Positions 33,571 to 42,444 of a DNA stretch of 64,000 nt are shown piece by piece. Origin of the DNA: Kocuria sp. GTDB taxonomy: Bacteria > Actinomycetota > Actinomycetes > Actinomycetales > Micrococcaceae. Every line of letters begins with the position of its first letter. Position 1 is the first letter of the stretch. The notes beneath the pieces are model-generated. The model was not told where the DNA came from. It worked only from the letters and a program-made list of their open reading frames with translations, and ran no database searches. The stretch covers positions 206,546-270,545 of the forward strand of contig NZ_JAUMTZ010000001.1 of the NCBI RefSeq assembly GCF_030530945.1, read 5' to 3'. The position numbers and the translations under genes were made by a program.

Positions 33571-34691
33571 GCGCTGGCCTTCCGGTTGGTCTTCACGACC
33601 AGGTAGATGAGGACGGGGGCGCCGCAGAAGGCGGTCACGATGCCCACGGGCAGCTCCCACGGCAGGACGGTGCGGGCGAGCAGGTCCGCCCCGGAGACGA
33701 GCAGAGCGCCGCTGAGTGCGGAGCACAGCAGCGGGGGAGTGGGGGACCCGGCCATGCGCTGGGCGATCTGCGGCGCCACGAACGCGACGAAGGGCACGGG
33801 GCCCGCGGCGGAGACCGCCACGGCCACGAGCACCACTCCCACGAGCAGCTGCACGGCCTGCGCGGCACGGATGCCGTGGCCCAGCACCTGGGCCACCTCC
33901 GGGCCCAGGGCCAGGGCGTCCAGGCGGAAGGAGAGCCAGCCGGCGAACGCCACCGCCACGAGCAGGCACCCGAGGACCGGCCACGCCTGGTCCCAGCCGC
34001 GGCCGTTGAGCGACCCGGTGAGCCACAGCTTGGCGGTGGCCGCCTGGTCCACGCTTGTGGTGGCCATGAGCCACGTGGAGACCGCCCCCAGGAACATGGA
34101 GACGCCCACCCCGATGAGCACCAGGCGGATCATGGAGTCCCTGTCTTTTCCGGCGATGAACCACACGGCCACCGCCGTGAGGGCCGAGCCGATCACGGAG
34201 ACCACGGGGACGCCCAGGACGTCGTTGCCGAAGCCGGCGACGGCGGCCACGATCCCGGTGCCGCCGGACGCGGTGATCACGAAGACCGCGGCGGTGGAGG
34301 CGCCGTTGGTGATGCCCAGGACGTCCGGGCTGGCCAGCGGGTTGCGTGCCACGGACTGGGTGAGAGCGCCCGCGAAGGCCAGGGCCGCTCCCACGAGCAG
34401 ACCGACCACGGCGCGGCCCATGCGCCACTTGAAGACCACGGTCTCCTCGATGTGGCTCCCGCCGCCGAGCAGCGTGCGCAGCACCCGCGGCATGCTCAGC
34501 TGGTAGTCGCCCATCCCGATGCCCAGCGTGAAGGTCAGGGCGCACAGCACCAGCAGGGCAAGGCCCACGAGGAGCCGGCGGAGGCTGAACGCCGTGGAGA
34601 AGGGGCCCACGCGCAGCGCGGAGATGCCGAGATCGGGTGCCGAGGTGTGGACGCGGCGTCGGGAGCTGCGTGCGGTGCCGGTGGTGCTCAC
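33567..34691 (-). CDS. Iron-siderophore ABC transporter permease (FecCD/FepG-like)
   Basis: One half of the heteromeric permease. 374 residues, about nine to ten membrane segments, with FecCD hallmarks GAALAFAGALTQSVARNPLASPDVLGITNGAS and GPVPFVAFVAPQIAQRM. The first ~40 residues are a polar N-terminal extension. GTG at 34691 overlaps the upstream permease stop (GTGA); the stop overlaps fepC (ATGA). Confidence 0.93.
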   Translation of the reverse strand: MSTTGTARSSRRRVHTSAPDLGISALRVGPFSTAFSLRRLLVGLALLVLCALTFTLGIGMGDYQLSMPRVLRTLLGGGSHIEETVVFKWRMGRAVVGLLVGAALAFAGALTQSVARNPLASPDVLGITNGASTAAVFVITASGGTGIVAAVAGFGNDVLGVPVVSVIGSALTAVAVWFIAGKDRDSMIRLVLIGVGVSMFLGAVSTWLMATTSVDQAATAKLWLTGSLNGRGWDQAWPVLGCLLVAVAFAGWLSFRLDALALGPEVAQVLGHGIRAAQAVQLLVGVVLVAVAVSAAGPVPFVAFVAPQIAQRMAGSPTPPLLCSALSGALLVSGADLLARTVLPWELPVGIVTAFCGAPVLIYLVVKTNRKASA

Positions 34692-35839
34692 AGGGCGCTC
34701 ACCTTCCCCCGGCGGATCAGGACCACGAAGAAGGGCACGCCCACGAGCGCCATCACGATGCCCATCTGCAGCTCACCGGGGCGGCCGATGACACGGCCCA
34801 GGACGTCCGCGCCGAGGGCCAGGACGGCGCCGAGCAGGGCGGAGAAGGGGATCACCAGGCGGTAGTCCGGCCCCAGCAGCCCACGCACCATGTGCGGGGC
34901 GGCAAGTCCGATGAAGGCCACGGGTCCGGCGGCCGCCGTGGCCGCCCCGCCCAGCAGCGCCACGGCGAGCAGGCCCAGGACGCGCTGGCGCGTCACGCTC
35001 ACCCCGAGCGACTCGGCCACGGTCTCGCCCAGGGCCAGCAGATTCAGCGCCGGGCCCTGTGCCACGGCCAGCACGGCGCCCACCAGAACGAACGGCGCGG
35101 TGACCGCGGCCACCTCGAGCGTCACCCCGGAGACCGAGCCGGTGGCCCACTGGCGCATGCGGTCCAGGGTGTTCTGGTCCGAGAGGACGAGCGCGTTGAC
35201 CACGGCCATGAGGATCGCGGACAGCGCCGCCCCGGCCAGGACGATGCTCAGCGGGTTCGCGGCGGTGGGTCCGGTGGAGGAGAGTGCGAACACGGCGGCG
35301 GTCACGAGCGCGCAGCCGATCAGCGCCGGCCACACGTAGCCCAGGGGCGTGCTCGCCCAGCCCCACACGATGGTGAGAACCACCGCCGCGGCGGCTCCGG
35401 CGTTGATGCCGAGGATCCCCGGGTCCGTGAGGGGATTGCGCGTGTGACCCTGGATCACCGTGCCCGCCATGCCGAGCGCGGCACCCACCAGCAGTGCGAC
35501 CACGGTGCGGGGCAGTCGCAGCAGTCCCATCACGGTCACCAGGTCGTCGCCGCGCTGCTCGGCCGTGAGCCGCTCCGGCGCGAAGGCGTACACGAAGGCG
35601 CCGGGGATCCGCTGCCACCCCTCCGCGAGGGTGTTCAGCCGTCCGCCCACGAGGAGGCTCGCGAGCGAGAGCCCCGCGATGACCGTGACCAGCAGGACCG
35701 GCAGCCAGGCGACGACGCCGCGGCGTCGCGCGGGTGCCGGGGCCCCGGGTTCGCGGCGGGTGCCGCCCAGGGGTGCCTCCGGGGGGACCGGGTCGTGAGC
35801 GGCGGGGGCGTCGGCCGTGGCCGGTAGGCGCGGAGTCAC
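34688..35839 (-). CDS. Iron-siderophore ABC transporter permease (FecCD/FepD-like)
   Basis: Second permease half. 383 residues, with GAALGMAGTVIQGHTRNPLTDPGILGINAGA and GPVAFIGLAAPHMVRGLLGPDYR, both FecCD signatures, and about nine membrane segments. The N-terminal ~45 residues are Pro/Ala/Arg-rich with a near copy of the dispersed 12-mer. GTG at 35839 has no ribosome site, but a -10 TATCCT lies exactly six bases upstream, so it is probably leaderless. The iron box covers that -10. Confidence 0.92.
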   Translation of the reverse strand: MTPRLPATADAPAAHDPVPPEAPLGGTRREPGAPAPARRRGVVAWLPVLLVTVIAGLSLASLLVGGRLNTLAEGWQRIPGAFVYAFAPERLTAEQRGDDLVTVMGLLRLPRTVVALLVGAALGMAGTVIQGHTRNPLTDPGILGINAGAAAAVVLTIVWGWASTPLGYVWPALIGCALVTAAVFALSSTGPTAANPLSIVLAGAALSAILMAVVNALVLSDQNTLDRMRQWATGSVSGVTLEVAAVTAPFVLVGAVLAVAQGPALNLLALGETVAESLGVSVTRQRVLGLLAVALLGGAATAAAGPVAFIGLAAPHMVRGLLGPDYRLVIPFSALLGAVLALGADVLGRVIGRPGELQMGIVMALVGVPFFVVLIRRGKVSAL

Positions 35840-35843
35840 CTAG

Positions 35844-35862
35844 TAAGGATAGGCATACCTAA
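35844..35862. promoter_or_regulatory. IdeR/DtxR-type iron box on the fepD promoter
   Basis: On the minus strand TTAGGTATGCCTATCCTTA, close to the IdeR consensus; it overlaps the -10 element and ends 5 bases from the start codon. Confidence 0.88.
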
Positions 35863-35874
35863 GATCGATACCAA
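35846..35874 (-). promoter_or_regulatory. Leaderless promoter of fepDGC
   Basis: Minus strand TTGGTA (35874-35869), 17-base spacer, TATCCT (35851-35846), then six bases to the GTG start. Confidence 0.65.
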
Positions 35875-35907
35875 GGCGGCTCGGATCCATAACCTCGCGC
35901 CACCGGT

Positions 35908-37287
35908 TCAGCCGAAGCTCACCGCGCCCACGAGCACACCCACCACGAGCATCACGAGCGAGACCACCAGCGCCCGCCACAGCACCTTCTTGTGGTGGTC
36001 GCCCAGCTGCACGCCCGCCAGGGACACCAGCAGCAGGATGGCAGGGACCAGCGGGGACTGCATGTGCACGGGCTGGCCGGTGATGGACGCCCGGGCCATG
36101 TCCACGGCGGGGATGCCGTAGTGGGCGCCGGTCTCCGTGAGGACGGGGAGCACCCCGAAGTAGAAGGCGTCGTTGCTCATGAAGAACGTGGCCGGGATGC
36201 TGATCAGCCCGGTCAGCACGGCCAGGTACGGGCCCATGCTCGTGGGGATCACGTCCACGAGCCACGTGGACATGGCCTCCACCATGCCCGTGCCGGAGAG
36301 GATGCCCGTGAGCACCGCGGCGGCCATCACCATGGAGACCACGGCGATGATCGAGGACGAGTGGTTGGCCACCATCTTCCCCTGGTCCGACAGCCGGGGG
36401 AAGTTCACCACCAGGGCCACCGCGCTGGCCACCATGAACAGGTACGGCAGCGGGACCACGTCCACCACCAGCAGCACCATCACGGCCACGGTCAGGACCA
36501 GGTTGAACCAGAACAGCCGCGGGCGCAGGGACTCGCGGTCCGGGTCCAGGGCGCTCGCGGTGAGCCCACCGGTCACGCCCTCGGGCGACGACGCCGCGGC
36601 GCCAGCCCCGGGCCCGCCCACCGCCACCGCGGTTTCACCGGTCCCGCCGCGACCCCAGCGGGCGGGGTCCACCGCGGCCAGGCGGCGTCGTTCGGAGCGG
36701 CCCAGCATCACGGCGAAGACGAAGATGACCACGAGACCGGCGGCCAGGGAGGGGAGCATGGGCAGGAAGATGTCCGTGGCCTCGACCTTCAGCGCCGCGG
36801 CGGCGCGCGCGGTGGGCCCGCCCCAGGGGACGATGTTCAGCGCGCCGTTGGTCAGGCCCGCGATGCACGTGAGCACCACCGGGCTCAGCCCCAGCCGCTG
36901 GTACACCGGGAGCAGGGCGGCGGTGACCACGATGTACGTGGTGGAGCCGTCCCCGTCCAGGGAGACCAGTGCGGTGAGGATCATGGTGCCCACCACCACC
37001 TTGGCGGGGTCGTGGCCCGTGATGCGCACGATGAAGTTCACGAGCCTGTCGAACAGGCCCACGTCGATCATCAGACCGAAGTAGATGATCGCGAACATCA
37101 GCAGGGCCGCCGTGGAGGACATGTCCTTCACGGAGTCCATCACCATGTCCCCGATGCCCAGTCCCGCGCCGGCGAAGAGCCCGAAGACCGTGGGGACGAT
37201 GATCAGCGCGAGCAGCGGGGTGAGGCGTTTGGTCATGATGAGCCCCATGAAGGTGGCGATCATCAGGAACCCGAGTAGGACCAGCAT
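35908..37287 (-). CDS. CitMHS-family citrate:metal/H+ transporter
   Basis: Secondary uptake of citrate, often as a divalent-metal complex. 459 residues with about twelve hydrophobic segments. Family features: MLVLLGFLMIATFMGLIMTKRLTPLLALIIVP at the start, LVSLDGDGSTTYIVVTAALLPVYQRL, and GLTNGALNIVPWGGPTARAAAAL. The central loop (~220-275) is long and Gly/Ala-rich and holds two near copies of the dispersed 12-mer. ATG at 37287 follows AGGAGAGACTG. Next to iron uptake genes, so ferric-citrate use is conceivable, but no iron box is visible at its promoter. Confidence 0.88.
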   Translation of the reverse strand: MLVLLGFLMIATFMGLIMTKRLTPLLALIIVPTVFGLFAGAGLGIGDMVMDSVKDMSSTAALLMFAIIYFGLMIDVGLFDRLVNFIVRITGHDPAKVVVGTMILTALVSLDGDGSTTYIVVTAALLPVYQRLGLSPVVLTCIAGLTNGALNIVPWGGPTARAAAALKVEATDIFLPMLPSLAAGLVVIFVFAVMLGRSERRRLAAVDPARWGRGGTGETAVAVGGPGAGAAASSPEGVTGGLTASALDPDRESLRPRLFWFNLVLTVAVMVLLVVDVVPLPYLFMVASAVALVVNFPRLSDQGKMVANHSSSIIAVVSMVMAAAVLTGILSGTGMVEAMSTWLVDVIPTSMGPYLAVLTGLISIPATFFMSNDAFYFGVLPVLTETGAHYGIPAVDMARASITGQPVHMQSPLVPAILLLVSLAGVQLGDHHKKVLWRALVVSLVMLVVGVLVGAVSFG

Positions 37288-37352
37288 CAGTCTCTCCTGT
37301 TCGAAAACCGGGAAGCCGTGCCGCCCGTGGGTGATGTGGTTCACAGACTAGG

Positions 37353-37364
37353 CCCTGATCAGGG
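37353..37364. promoter_or_regulatory. Palindrome at the CitMHS promoter
   Basis: CCCTGATCAGGG, a perfect 12-base palindrome 3 bases upstream of a minus-strand -10-like TAGTCT (37350-37345). Candidate operator. Confidence 0.4.
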
Positions 37365-37511
37365 GTTTCGCCGCGTCGGTGCGCGGCGCAGTGGTCACGA
37401 CCGGCGCGCTCCTGTTCGTCCGCTCGACACCGGGTGGTGGTTCACCGGACACCCGCGGCTGGTGATCTGGGTCCCACTGCACCGTCTGCACCTGAACCCC
37501 GGGGGAAAATC

Positions 37512-38966
37512 ATGCGCGCGCCCGTCTCCGTCCTGTCTCTCGCCGCCGCCGCCGCCGCGGCCCTGTCCGTGTCACTGGTGGCTCCGGCCCACGCCGCACC
37601 GGCCGTGCCCCAGAAGGCGGAGAGCGCTCAGCACCACTCGAACGGGAAGGCCCGGGGGCAACGGTCCGGGGCGCAGGTGTTCGACACCTCCCTGCCGGAC
37701 CTCGGCACGGTGGGCGGGGTTGCCGTGAAGAGTTCCGCCTACGGCTCCGCGCTCGCCCCCAAGCCGGGGACCAGGGACGTGTTCTACGGGCTGACCGACC
37801 GCGGCCCCAACGTGGACGGCCCCGGCGGCGTCAAGATCGAGCCGTACCCGGACTACGCCCCGCAGATCGGCGAGTTCAAGATGGTCAACGGCTCAGCGCG
37901 GCTGCAGCGCGTCATCACCCTCAAGGGCCGGGACAACAAGCCGTTCACGGGCCAGGTTTCCCCTCAGGCCAGCACGGGCGAAACCATCCAGGACCTGAAC
38001 GGGCGCGTGCTTCCCACGTCGGACCACGGCTTCGACAGCGAGGGTCTCGTGGCGCTGCCGGACGGGACGTTCTGGGTCAGCGACGAGTACGGCCCGTTCA
38101 TCACGCACTTCGACTGCAGGGGCCGGGAGATCGAACGGCTCTCGCCCACGGCGTCCGAGCGCTCTCGCAGCGCCCTGCCCGGCGAGCTGGGACAGCGCGA
38201 CCCCAACAAGGGGATGGAAGGCCTCACCGTCACTCCCGACGGGCGGACCCTTGTGGGCGTCATGCAGTCCGCCCTGGTCACCGCGGATCTCAAGGGCAAG
38301 CCCAAGAACGTGGTCCCGGTGCGCATCGTGACCGTGGACCTCCGCACCCGGGCCACCCACCAGTATCTCTACATGCGTCACCTCGACTCCGCGTCCACCA
38401 ACATCAGCGAGATCACCGCCCTGTCCTCCCACGAGTTTCTGCTCGACGAGCGGGACGGCGAGACGGGCAAGGACTCCTTCAAGCGGCTCTACAAGGTCGA
38501 TCTGAAGAACGCCACGGACGTCTCCCAGCACTCCCCGGTCAAGGGCGCCACCTACGACGCCGCCAAGGGCGGTCTGCTCCTGGACGGCACCACGAGCATC
38601 GAGGGCCTGACCGGTAAGAAGAACGAGAAGGACGCCAGGACCGCCCTGGCGGACGCCGGGATCACCCCCGTGCGCAGCGAGCTCTACCTGGACATGACCC
38701 GTCTGGCCTGGGGCATTGATCCCACGGGCGGGTTCTTCGCCCACGACAAGATCGAGGGTGTGGCCGTTGCGCGCGGCGGGAGAGAGCTGTGGATCTCCAA
38801 CGACAGCGACTACGGCCTCTCCGGTTCCACGGGCGCGCAGGCCCCGTACGGGCTGGTGGCCAAGACCCTGCCGGACGGTACCCAGGACGACGGCGAGTTC
38901 CTGCGCGTGGACATGGATCGGGTGTCGCGGGACGCGGTGGGGCCGGGGTACCGCCCCTGCCGGTGA
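37512..38966 (+). CDS. Secreted esterase-like activity of phytase family protein
   Basis: Exported beta-propeller-like protein of PF13449 type, perhaps a phosphodiesterase or phytase-like hydrolase. 484 residues. Signal peptide of about 29 residues ending AHA-A. Family motifs: FYGLTDRGPNVDGPGG, GFDSEGLVALPDGTFWVSDEYGPFITHFD, and NKGMEGLTVTPDGRTLVG. A late KIEGVAVARGGRELWISNDSDYG strand carries the Asp/Asn cluster. The ATG at 37512 is the obvious start of the signal peptide. Alone on the plus strand; it converges on the Rieske gene. Confidence 0.88.
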   Translation: MRAPVSVLSLAAAAAAALSVSLVAPAHAAPAVPQKAESAQHHSNGKARGQRSGAQVFDTSLPDLGTVGGVAVKSSAYGSALAPKPGTRDVFYGLTDRGPNVDGPGGVKIEPYPDYAPQIGEFKMVNGSARLQRVITLKGRDNKPFTGQVSPQASTGETIQDLNGRVLPTSDHGFDSEGLVALPDGTFWVSDEYGPFITHFDCRGREIERLSPTASERSRSALPGELGQRDPNKGMEGLTVTPDGRTLVGVMQSALVTADLKGKPKNVVPVRIVTVDLRTRATHQYLYMRHLDSASTNISEITALSSHEFLLDERDGETGKDSFKRLYKVDLKNATDVSQHSPVKGATYDAAKGGLLLDGTTSIEGLTGKKNEKDARTALADAGITPVRSELYLDMTRLAWGIDPTGGFFAHDKIEGVAVARGGRELWISNDSDYGLSGSTGAQAPYGLVAKTLPDGTQDDGEFLRVDMDRVSRDAVGPGYRPCR

Positions 38967-38994
38967 GGCCGGCCCGCCGTGGGGACGGACCGGT

Positions 38995-39354
38995 CTAGAG
39001 CCACACCTCGATGCCCCCGGCCACCTCGCGGCACGGGTGCTCGCGCAGGTTCTTGGCCGGGTCCTCCGGCGCGGTGCGTCCCCGCTCCAGGGCCAGGCGG
39101 GACCCCCGGAACGTGCCGTCCAGGTCGAAGACCCAGTAGTGGTTCGGGCACTCCAGGGTGGTCTCCCCGCGCTGCGGGGCCCGGCACACGGTGGCTCCCT
39201 GGTGCGGGCACTCGTTGCCCAGCGCGTGCAGTGTGCCGGCGGTGTCCCGCGTGAGGACCAGCGGGACTCCCGCCACGCGCACGGGCACCGCGCTGGACGG
39301 CGCGGCGAGCTGCGGGACGAGCACGGCGGCGTCGTCAACCGGGTGCCAGCTCAC
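38995..39354 (-). CDS. Rieske [2Fe-2S] protein
   Basis: Soluble Rieske ferredoxin-like protein, 119 residues. Cluster ligands are CPHQGATV (Cys/His) and CPNHYWVFDLDG (Cys/His), spaced as in Rieske ferredoxins and small oxygenase subunits. No membrane segment, so it is not a cytochrome bc1 subunit. The GTG at 39354 overlaps the stop of the upstream gene (GTGA), so expression is coupled to a protein usually annotated as 3-methyladenine glycosylase. The first 15 residues hold an exact copy of the dispersed 12-mer. Likely an electron donor for a partner enzyme; the coupled gene is the first candidate. Confidence 0.88.
   Translation of the reverse strand: MSWHPVDDAAVLVPQLAAPSSAVPVRVAGVPLVLTRDTAGTLHALGNECPHQGATVCRAPQRGETTLECPNHYWVFDLDGTFRGSRLALERGRTAPEDPAKNLREHPCREVAGGIEVWL
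39325..39336 (+). repeat. Dispersed 12-mer (coding copy, Rieske N-terminus)
   Basis: Exact GGCGGCGTCGTC in the variable N-terminus. Confidence 0.6.
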
Positions 39355-40331
39355 GCGGCCGCCTCCAGCAGGCGGTCCGTGGCGGCCACCAGGCGGACCC
39401 GCAGCTCGGTGCCGCGCGCGGCGAAGGCGCGCTGGCGGCGCACGTACTCGGCCTTGCCCTCGGGCGTCTCGATGCGCACGGGCTCGTACCCCCGCTCCGC
39501 GAGGTCGTAGGGGGAGGCCTCCATGTCCGTGCGGCGCACGTCCCACGCGAGCTCGAAGCAGTCCGCGAGCAGGTCCGAGTCCACGGCGGGCAGCAGCTTG
39601 TACGCCCACTTGTACAGGTCCATGGTCGCGTGCAGGCACCCGGGCTGCTCCATGGTGCGCTGCGCCTGCCGGGTGGGCTGCAGCTCGTTGCGTTCCACCG
39701 CCTGGGGCTGGAAGAAGCGGAACGCGTCGAAGTGCGAGCAGCGGATCCGGTGCCCGCGCACCACCTCGTCCGTGCCCTGGGCGCCCAGGCGCAGCTCAAC
39801 GCCCTCGTGGCGCACGCCGTTCTTCTCGGCCCGGTACGCCATGGCCCACTCGTGCAGCCCGAAGCAGTCGAAGGTCCCGGTCTTCGCCGCGGTGTTCGCC
39901 AGGATCTCCCGGGTGAACCGCACGGCCGTCCCCCGCTTGGCCAGGAACGCCTCCGCGTCCACGACGACGCCGCTCGCGCCCTCCCGCGCGCCCGCCGCCG
40001 CCAGCTCGGAACGGGTCGCGGGGCGGTAGAACGCCCAGTCCGTACGCTCGGGGGTGTCCAGCAGCACGACCCCGGGGCCCGGGTGCCAGCGGGTGAACTG
40101 GGCGGGGGAGAGCGTGTAGTACGTGAAGAGGAAGTCCTCCACGGGATGCTTCTGCCCGCGGGAGCGCCGCTCCAGGAACGGCTGGGTGTACGGGGCCACC
40201 CGGTCCGCATGGGCGTCCGCCCGGTGCGTCCACTCCTCCCGGGTCAGCGCCTCAACCGCCCTCCTGGTCCCGGGCCGCACCCGGACGGGCGGCTCTGGGG
40301 CACGGTGGGCCGGGGTGGGGTGCTCGGTCAC
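39351..40331 (-). CDS. Conserved actinobacterial protein annotated as '3-methyladenine DNA glycosylase'
   Basis: 326 residues. Homologues in actinobacteria usually carry the glycosylase name, but I see no helix-hairpin-helix or AlkA/Tag/MPG motif to support it. Strongly conserved-looking blocks are RRSRGQKHPVEDFLFTYY, RWHPGPGVVL, FDCFGLHEWAMAYR, HRIRCSHFDAFRFF, QPGCLHATMDLYKWAYKL and RIETPEGKAEYVRRQRAFA. The His/Cys/Asp/Glu content of these blocks suggests a metal centre. The GTG at 40331 lies 16 bases after the aspartokinase stop without a ribosome site. It overlaps the Rieske gene. A non-heme iron enzyme fed by the Rieske protein is a testable alternative. Confidence 0.75.
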   Translation of the reverse strand: MTEHPTPAHRAPEPPVRVRPGTRRAVEALTREEWTHRADAHADRVAPYTQPFLERRSRGQKHPVEDFLFTYYTLSPAQFTRWHPGPGVVLLDTPERTDWAFYRPATRSELAAAGAREGASGVVVDAEAFLAKRGTAVRFTREILANTAAKTGTFDCFGLHEWAMAYRAEKNGVRHEGVELRLGAQGTDEVVRGHRIRCSHFDAFRFFQPQAVERNELQPTRQAQRTMEQPGCLHATMDLYKWAYKLLPAVDSDLLADCFELAWDVRRTDMEASPYDLAERGYEPVRIETPEGKAEYVRRQRAFAARGTELRVRLVAATDRLLEAAA

Positions 40332-40347
40332 GGCAGGAGCGCGGGGC

Positions 40348-41634
<1,287 letters not shown>

Positions 41635-41789
41635 GCATTCCTCTCACGGGCGGGCGCCCCGCGCCGGTGCGCGGGCGGTCTCGGGGGTCCATGCTAGTCG
41701 GTCCGGGTGGCCGGCACCGCGCCGCGGCCGTCCTCCGGGGCAGTGCGCGGGTGGGCAGCGGCGGCTGCGGGCGGGCCCGTGGGGACCCC

Positions 41790-42395
41790 CTAGTTCCCCT
41801 CCGAGACCACCGTGCGGCCCTCGAACGCCCGGCCCAGGGTCACCTCGTCCGCGTACTCGAGGTCGCCGCCCACGGGCAGCCCGGAGGCCAGGCGGGTGAC
41901 GCGGATGCCCAGCGTCTTCAGCATCCGGGAGAGGTACGTGGCGGTGGCCTCGCCCTCCAGGTTCGGGTCCGTGGCCAGCACGATCTCCTGCACCGTCTCG
42001 TCCGACAGCCGGGTCATCAGCTCCCGGATGCGCAGCTGGTCCGGGCCCACCCCCTGCAGCGGGGAGATGGCCCCGCCCAGCACGTGGTACAGCCCCCGGT
42101 AGCTGCGGGTGCGTTCCACGGCCATCACGTCCTTGGACTCCTCCACCACGCAGATCACGCTGCGGTCCCGGCGGGCGTCCCGGCAGATGGCGCACTCCTC
42201 CTGCTCGGTGACGTTGCCGCAGACCGTGCAGAAGGACACGGAGGTCTTGACGGTGCCGATGGCATCCACGAGCTGCTGGACCTCGTCCTTGTCCGCGTCC
42301 AGCAGGTGGAACGCGATGCGCTGGGCGGACTTGGGGCCCACCCCGGGCAGCCGCCCGAGTTCGTCGATGAGGTCCTGGACCGGTCCTTCGTACAC
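41790..42395 (-). CDS. recR: Recombination protein RecR
   Basis: Acts with RecF/RecO to load RecA at gaps. 201 residues: N-terminal HhH (LPGVGPKSAQRIAFHLL), zinc finger CTVCGNVTEQEECAIC, and Toprim domain (ICVVEESKDVMAVE; ATDPNLEGEATATYL). GTG at 42395 follows AAGGAG. It lies 49 bases after dnaX, the usual order, but the YbaB/EbfC gene often found between them is missing. Confidence 0.96.
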   Translation of the reverse strand: MYEGPVQDLIDELGRLPGVGPKSAQRIAFHLLDADKDEVQQLVDAIGTVKTSVSFCTVCGNVTEQEECAICRDARRDRSVICVVEESKDVMAVERTRSYRGLYHVLGGAISPLQGVGPDQLRIRELMTRLSDETVQEIVLATDPNLEGEATATYLSRMLKTLGIRVTRLASGLPVGGDLEYADEVTLGRAFEGRTVVSEGN

Positions 42396-42444
42396 CGTGC
42401 TCCTTCGTGAAGATGGTCGTGGTCAGCGGCGGTGCCGCCCGCTC

